Source: Allodiplogaster sudhausi
Lineage: Eukaryota; Nematoda; Chromadorea; Rhabditida; Diplogasteridae
Direction: 5' to 3'
DNA length: 64,000 bases
Assembly: GCA_945643635.1 (NCBI GenBank)
Contig: CALZFC010000080.1
Coordinates: 1,209,501 to 1,273,500, forward strand
Shown: in pieces, positions 60,501 to 64,000 of the stretch
Layout of the letters: every line of letters starts with the position of its first letter
How positions within the stretch are numbered: the stretch's first letter is position 1
The notes under the pieces: generated by a model
Databases searched by the model: none
The model's input: only the letters and a program-made list of their open reading frames with translations
What the model was told of the DNA's origin: nothing
Made by a program: the position numbers and the translations under genes

Positions 60501-63500
60501 CTCGTGTCCTTCTCGACTTCTTTCCCAGGGAAAGCTCTGTCGGGCTCTTTCCTTTCCTCTTCACACAATCACCAGGGCCGTCAAAGCCCACCGCAGGGAT
60601 CTTACTCTTGCCAACTTCCTTGTGGTTACTCGGCTTGCTGAGAATTCTGTGGACTTGAACGACAGGCGTTTTAGTCTCTCGTTTCTCCAGCTTGATCATC
60701 TCCAGCATTGAGATGAAATCCTGGCCAAGCAACGAAAGTGGCTCTTCTGTCACGTAGACAGTTCCCTCGGCACTTCTTCCACCATACTGAACCTTTGCCT
60801 TAAAGCGTCCAGTGAGAGCGAGCTGTTCACCACAAGCTCCGATCGGCTTGCAGTTCGCCTTCTTGCACTTCGGCTTGCCGATGCTCTCCCAAGTCGATTT
60901 GGAAATCATAGTGATATCCGCACCGGTGTCCACCTGCATTGTGACTTTAGTGCCTTCCATCACAACATCCACTTCAAACGACTTGTCTCGCACAGAATTT
61001 ACAATGATCGTGTTCATTCTCGTGCTCTCCTTCTTATGCTCCTTCGAGGAAGTGCTACTCTGAGCGTCGTCATCCGGACAACTCGTGCTAATATGGCCAA
61101 TCCGGCCACAAGCATAACACTTCCGGTCCTTGAACTTGCAGTTTTCCTGCGGGTGCGCACCACCACAGCGGAAACACCGCTTCCGGTTGCCATTCTCCGC
61201 CTTCTGCTTGGTGTGCCTCTGCTGCTTAGCGACAAAATGCACCGCCGCATTCTTGCCCTGAGCCTGCACCGCACTGCTTTCGTTCCTCAGCATTGCGATC
61301 TTATCGCACTCTTGTACCAAGTCTTCCATCGTCATCGACTCGTTCTTCTTAATCTGAGACAACAGATGGAACCGAGTGTCCGAGTGACGAGGCAAGTCCC
61401 TGGCCACCATGAAGAACATTGTCTTCAGCTGCTCATTCGTCAGTTCTGCCATCTTGGCTTCTTCGACTGCTTTGTTGACTTCGGCTGACAACACTCTGAA
61501 ATCATTGATTCCAGACGTGCTCATCCTTAGATTCAGCAACGACAACCTCTTCTCGAAGTCTGTCTTGCAATCTCCAAATAACTTTTTCATCCTCTCCATT
61601 GTCTCCTGGAGGGTGAATTCCGCAGCCTTCCTCGGTGCAATTGAATTCCTGTACTGGACATCCACCTTCACGCTGACCTTCCGCATCAGCATGAGCACCC
61701 TCTGCACTTCCGAGACATTCGCAGCTTCCCGCTCGAAAATGTCCTCGTACTTCTCGTACCATGCATTGAACGTACATCCGTCCTCCGGATCGTACTCGAA
61801 CAGCTGGATGTTCTTCTCCAACGCGTCAATCGACGGTCCAACCCTGGACGTGTCGCTCTGACCTTGCGTGGGACTGTCATCCTTCTTCAGTCTCTCCAGC
61901 AACTGCTCCACCAATCTTTCATGGCTCTGTTGTTGCTGTCTCGTCTGCTCAGCGCTGTCCTCCTGTTGCTTCTTCAGCAACTCCTGCAACGCCTTCATAT
62001 CCTCCGACATCTTCAGTGAGACAAAGTTGCCTGGGCACACTTTCAGTACGGGCTACCTTCTCACTGTTAGAGTCCGAAACTCTCTCCAGTTCAGGTCTGG
62101 CCTCTCAGTACTGTCACTGATCTCTTCCAGTGGTACAGAGTTGCTTACGCACACTCTCAGTACGGGCTACCTTCCTGCTGTTAGAGTCCGAAACTCTCTT
62201 CAGCTCAGGTTCTGCCACTCTGCACTGCCACGTCACTTCTAGTGGAACAGAGTTGCTTAGAGCACACTCTCAGAACGGGCTACCTTCTCGCTTTTAGAGT
62301 CCGAAACTCTCTCAAGCTCAGGTCTGGCCACGCTGTACTGCCACCTTACTTCTTTCCTCGGTGCCTCACACTCCTCCCCTTCTTCGCCTGTAGATCACCA
62401 GCTCGCACACAACACCACCCCACTCCGCACCGGGCTCCACACCACTACTGCGCCACAGCAATGCAGGCTGGCTACGCCACCTGCACGCCTCCTGTCCTCC
62501 AATCCCACGCTGCCGATTCCGAATTAACGGAACCGCGCCACACGTGCGGATAGGACAGGAGGGGGCCTGGGGAGGGAAAACACACCTCGTTGTTCCCGGA
62601 CTCCGCAAGCAGAGACCGGGCCCCCGTCACCTTGGGGTTTTAACAACTGTAGAGCGGCCGAAGAGCGTGTCGATGCACAGGAACAGCCACACGAGAGCGA
62701 CGCCGTGAGAGAGGACGTCGACCATGAGAGAGGCTGGCCGGCGAGAGAGAGAGCGAGAGAGAGAGGAATCGGCCGTAGATGTGGAATCGGCCGCCGCGGA
62801 AGCTCTTGAGTCCTGATCGCCAATTGTTGTGTCCGTCCACGTGAGGGACAGAGAGTAGAATGTGTGAAGACGCGAGGCAAGGCGGGAGAGAGGTTTATCA
62901 GAGAGAGAGTAGAAGACCGCCGGTTAAGATGAGAAGATGAGAGCGAAGTGATGAGAGCTCGCTATCTAGAGCTTATATATGCGAGTCTCACGTAAGCTAA
63001 TATGCTAATATACAAAGAATGCCACGTGGACCAATAGTAGAGCGCCAACGTGGCAATACAAACTACAATGCTAATCTAACTCACATAGTCTACTAAAAAG
63101 CACGTAACATAATACGTGTAGATATTCACTATCTACACAACAGTGGTTTACCGCGCAAAGCGCATTTTATGCAAATAAATTGAAATGTTCACGTGTTTAA
63201 AGGGCTCCAACATTGGTTCTTACTTGATTGATGACAAATGCATAGGTTAGATATATTCGGTGCCTTTTGGTATGTACAGTTAGTTTCCTCTTCCTTCTCA
63301 GATCGGCCTGGCCTTCTTCTTCCTCTGGAAGCAGATCGGAGTGTCCGTGCTGAGTGGCGTGGCCATCACGATCCTACTCTTCTCGTGCAACTTCCTCATC
63401 TCCAATCAGGAAATATCAGGTTTATAAGGGAGTATCAATATAACAGAACCATAGCAAAAATATTAAAAGGCATTTTGGTTATAGTTGAACAAGTAGTCCA

Positions 63501-63940
63501 ATTAAGAGCATCGCTCAAGAACTCAACACGAACTGCATTGGTGCCAAGGCTGTCGACAATTGGGGGGTTTTTTTTTAATTTTTCCTGTATTTTTAAGTCC
63601 CGGGTATAATTCATGGAACCTAAATATGGTTCTTTTCGGCTCGAAATCCCAAAATAACTCAGATTCAGAAAGGTTCTAAAAGACGGATGGCGAAAAATTG
63701 CTCCAATTTATTTCGATGAGCTATAAAATAATGAATAATTAAATGAAGAAAATCTAATTGTAAAATTTTTTTCTTAAGACGACGACGTCATCAACGTGTA
63801 CGACGCGGATCTGCACTGGGACCGCCAGGAGCCACGGCCCCTTCTCACCGACCTGAATATCAACGTCCAGAAGGGGCAGCTCATCACCGTGGTCGGCAGG
63901 GTCGGGTCGGGCAAGAGCAGTCTGCTGCTCGGACTCCTTG
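57568..63940 (+). CDS. ABCC/MRP-type ABC transporter, partial; intron carries an LTR element
   Basis: A membrane exporter of the ABCC subfamily. Exons: 57568-57701 (FQQIAPQTMQFWSNPLQ), 63302-63419 (IGLAFFFLWKQIGVSVLSGV...NFLISNQEIS) and 63779-63940 (DDDVINVYDADLHWD, then Walker A GRVGSGKSS). Phases match: 0 between the first two, 1 between the last two. FWSNPLQIGLAFFFLWKQIG fits the first transmembrane domain of MRPs. The last exon is the start of nucleotide-binding domain 1, after which the gene leaves the window. Two candidate upstream exons lie at about 56622-56690 and 57008-57080. Notable: the roughly 190 residues normally between this TMD segment and NBD1 have no room in the 359-bp intron 63420-63778. 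The first intron is 5.6 kb only because of the LTR element. Confidence 0.8.
57847..59864 (-). repeat. 3' LTR, interrupted by a foldback element
   Basis: LTR halves 57847-57949 and 59650-59864 flank the insertion 57950-59645 and its TTAA duplicate. Confidence 0.95.
57950..59645. mobile_element. TTAA-specific foldback element nested in the 3' LTR
   Basis: 1,696 bp, flanked by TTAA (57946-57949, 59646-59649). The arms, 57950 to about 58732 and about 58855 to 59645, are inverted copies of each other; the termini read GAGAGCCTGTCAGTA and GAGAGGATGTCAGTA. The spacer is about 120 bp. The TTAA duplication suggests a piggyBac-type transposase acting in trans; no transposase is encoded. The two 60-codon mirror ORFs (58230-58412 plus, 59172-59354 minus) are the same arm sequence read from each side. 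Confidence 0.95.
59865..59875 (-). other. Polypurine tract
   Basis: Directly upstream of the 3' LTR the minus strand reads GTGGAGAGG, a short purine run in the usual place for plus-strand priming. Confidence 0.6.
59971..62040 (-). CDS. Gag-protease polyprotein with residual integrase tail (LTR element)
   Basis: 689 codons from the first ATG; a second ATG (MSEDMKALQELLKK) about ten residues in is a likelier start. The N-terminus is a Gln-rich coiled coil, then a Gag capsid-like helical region (FNAWYEKYEDIF, FEKRLSLLNLRMS). Two CCHC zinc knuckles follow: CFRCGGAHPQENC and CYACGRIGHISTSC. The retropepsin active site is VDTGADITMI, with the later LLGQDF strand. Straight after the protease the frame continues into KGKSPTELSLGKK and VGDKVRF...NWLVGEIVGKKGRFAYSVML, which is the C-terminal GPY/F-type region of a Ty3/gypsy integrase. 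RT, RNase H and the integrase core are missing, an in-frame deletion. A Ser/Ala-rich tail ends the ORF. The frame is intact, so a fused Gag-PR product could still be made. Confidence 0.92.
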   Translation of the reverse strand: MCPGNFVSLKMSEDMKALQELLKKQQEDSAEQTRQQQQSHERLVEQLLERLKKDDSPTQGQSDTSRVGPSIDALEKNIQLFEYDPEDGCTFNAWYEKYEDIFEREAANVSEVQRVLMLMRKVSVKVDVQYRNSIAPRKAAEFTLQETMERMKKLFGDCKTDFEKRLSLLNLRMSTSGINDFRVLSAEVNKAVEEAKMAELTNEQLKTMFFMVARDLPRHSDTRFHLLSQIKKNESMTMEDLVQECDKIAMLRNESSAVQAQGKNAAVHFVAKQQRHTKQKAENGNRKRCFRCGGAHPQENCKFKDRKCYACGRIGHISTSCPDDDAQSSTSSKEHKKESTRMNTIIVNSVRDKSFEVDVVMEGTKVTMQVDTGADITMISKSTWESIGKPKCKKANCKPIGACGEQLALTGRFKAKVQYGGRSAEGTVYVTEEPLSLLGQDFISMLEMIKLEKRETKTPVVQVHRILSKPSNHKEVGKSKIPAVGFDGPGDCVKRKGKSPTELSLGKKSRRTRGDLLKPFVPSEQIDERNKKQFDWHQRAKAKSFAVGDKVRFMTSIQPDGRNWLVGEIVGKKGRFAYSVMLENGRVIKSRANQLVEDHGDLASETVQMSMPLYVLMDMLSSRMQSQSSTATAIPSSSSIAAITNNSSSVASSAAAPAQSAVRTSHSSSSSASQAAVTSQRPQRNRRPP
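62040..62345 (-). repeat. Threefold tandem repeat in the retrotransposon leader
   Basis: Three copies (about 110-115 bp each) of a block containing GGGCTACCTTC and TTAGAGTCCGAAACTCTC lie between the PBS and the gag start. The rest of the leader (62345-62804) shows no further repeat. Confidence 0.85.
62805..62822 (-). other. Primer-binding site
   Basis: Two bases inside the 5' LTR, the minus strand reads TGGCGATCAGGACTCAAG. It starts with the TGG expected for pairing with a tRNA CCA end. The tRNA used was not identified. Confidence 0.65.
62825..63142 (-). repeat. 5' LTR (318 bp)
   Basis: The intact LTR. It holds the empty TTAA site (62924-62927) that corresponds to the nested insertion in the other LTR. 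Confidence 0.95.
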
Positions 63941-64000
63941 GTTAGTATTGGTCCCGAGAGGAAAAGGAGGGGGTTACGGTAGGGCCTTCGATTAGTTGTA

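Larger units (their letters stand above)
57847..63142 (-). mobile_element. Non-autonomous Ty3/gypsy-like LTR retrotransposon with GTGGT target duplication
   Basis: It has two 318-bp LTRs in direct orientation, TG...CA ended (TGTTGTGTCC...ACACAACA): 57847-59864 (318 bp once the nested element is removed) and 62825-63142. They differ at 4 positions that I can see, about 1.3%, so the insertion is young. The 5-bp duplication GTGGT flanks it (57842-57846, 63143-63147). It is transcribed on the minus strand, so the 5' LTR is the right-hand one. It carries one gag-protease ORF, and no reverse transcriptase or RNase H. It sits in an intron of the ABCC gene, antisense to it. Confidence 0.97.

Overview
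The window is eukaryotic nuclear DNA, almost certainly from a nematode. The clearest marker is a cuticle collagen gene (3185-5388) with a short basic N-terminus, a membrane-anchor segment, Gly-X-Y blocks and the Cys-containing C-terminus typical of nematode cuticle collagens. Genes are split into many short exons with GT-AG introns of about 50 bp to 1 kb. Long (GA)n/(CT)n microsatellites sit in nearly every intron and intergenic gap. I rebuilt exon chains by eye, using splice signals and requiring reading-frame phase to match across each junction. Most junctions agree; those that do not are stated.

Layout. 1-3.1 kb: a partial minus-strand exon, then a 1.29-kb foldback element with a TA target duplication. 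3.2-5.4 kb: cuticle collagen (+). 5.8-9.6 kb: a C16orf89/UPF0764-family gene (-). 10.9-20.5 kb: a KNL-2/MIS18BP1 centromere-licensing gene (+) with two SANTA domains, a CENP-C-like motif and a Myb domain. 20.9-21.3 kb: a small unrecognised gene (-). 21.8-23.8 kb: a terminal-inverted-repeat element. 24.1-26.5 kb: an SH2 + tyrosine kinase gene (-). 26.6-29.0 kb: simple repeats and a GC-rich hAT-type MITE with an 8-bp target duplication. 29.3-35.1 kb: an unrecognised multi-exon gene (+). 35.5-35.8 kb: a small two-exon gene (-). 36.1-37.8 kb: a STAR/KH RNA-binding gene (-). 38.6-43.9 kb: a gene with an MSP/VAP-like domain (-). 45.0-48.5 kb: a Na+/H+ exchanger (-). 50.8-55.0 kb: LDL-receptor class A repeats (-), split by a 2.3-kb, 18-bp minisatellite. 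57.6-63.9 kb: an ABCC-type ABC transporter (+) running off the right edge.

One ABCC intron holds an LTR retrotransposon (57847-63142) with 318-bp LTRs and a GTGGT target duplication. It encodes only Gag, a protease and the tail of an integrase. One of its LTRs contains a second, TTAA-flanked foldback element (57950-59645); the other LTR preserves the empty site, which gives the exact order of the two insertions.

There is no operon-like co-function among the genes. They look like an ordinary euchromatic gene neighbourhood (chromatin, signalling, ion transport, matrix, RNA binding) invaded by non-autonomous mobile elements. I found no CRISPR array, rRNA gene or convincing canonical tRNA gene.
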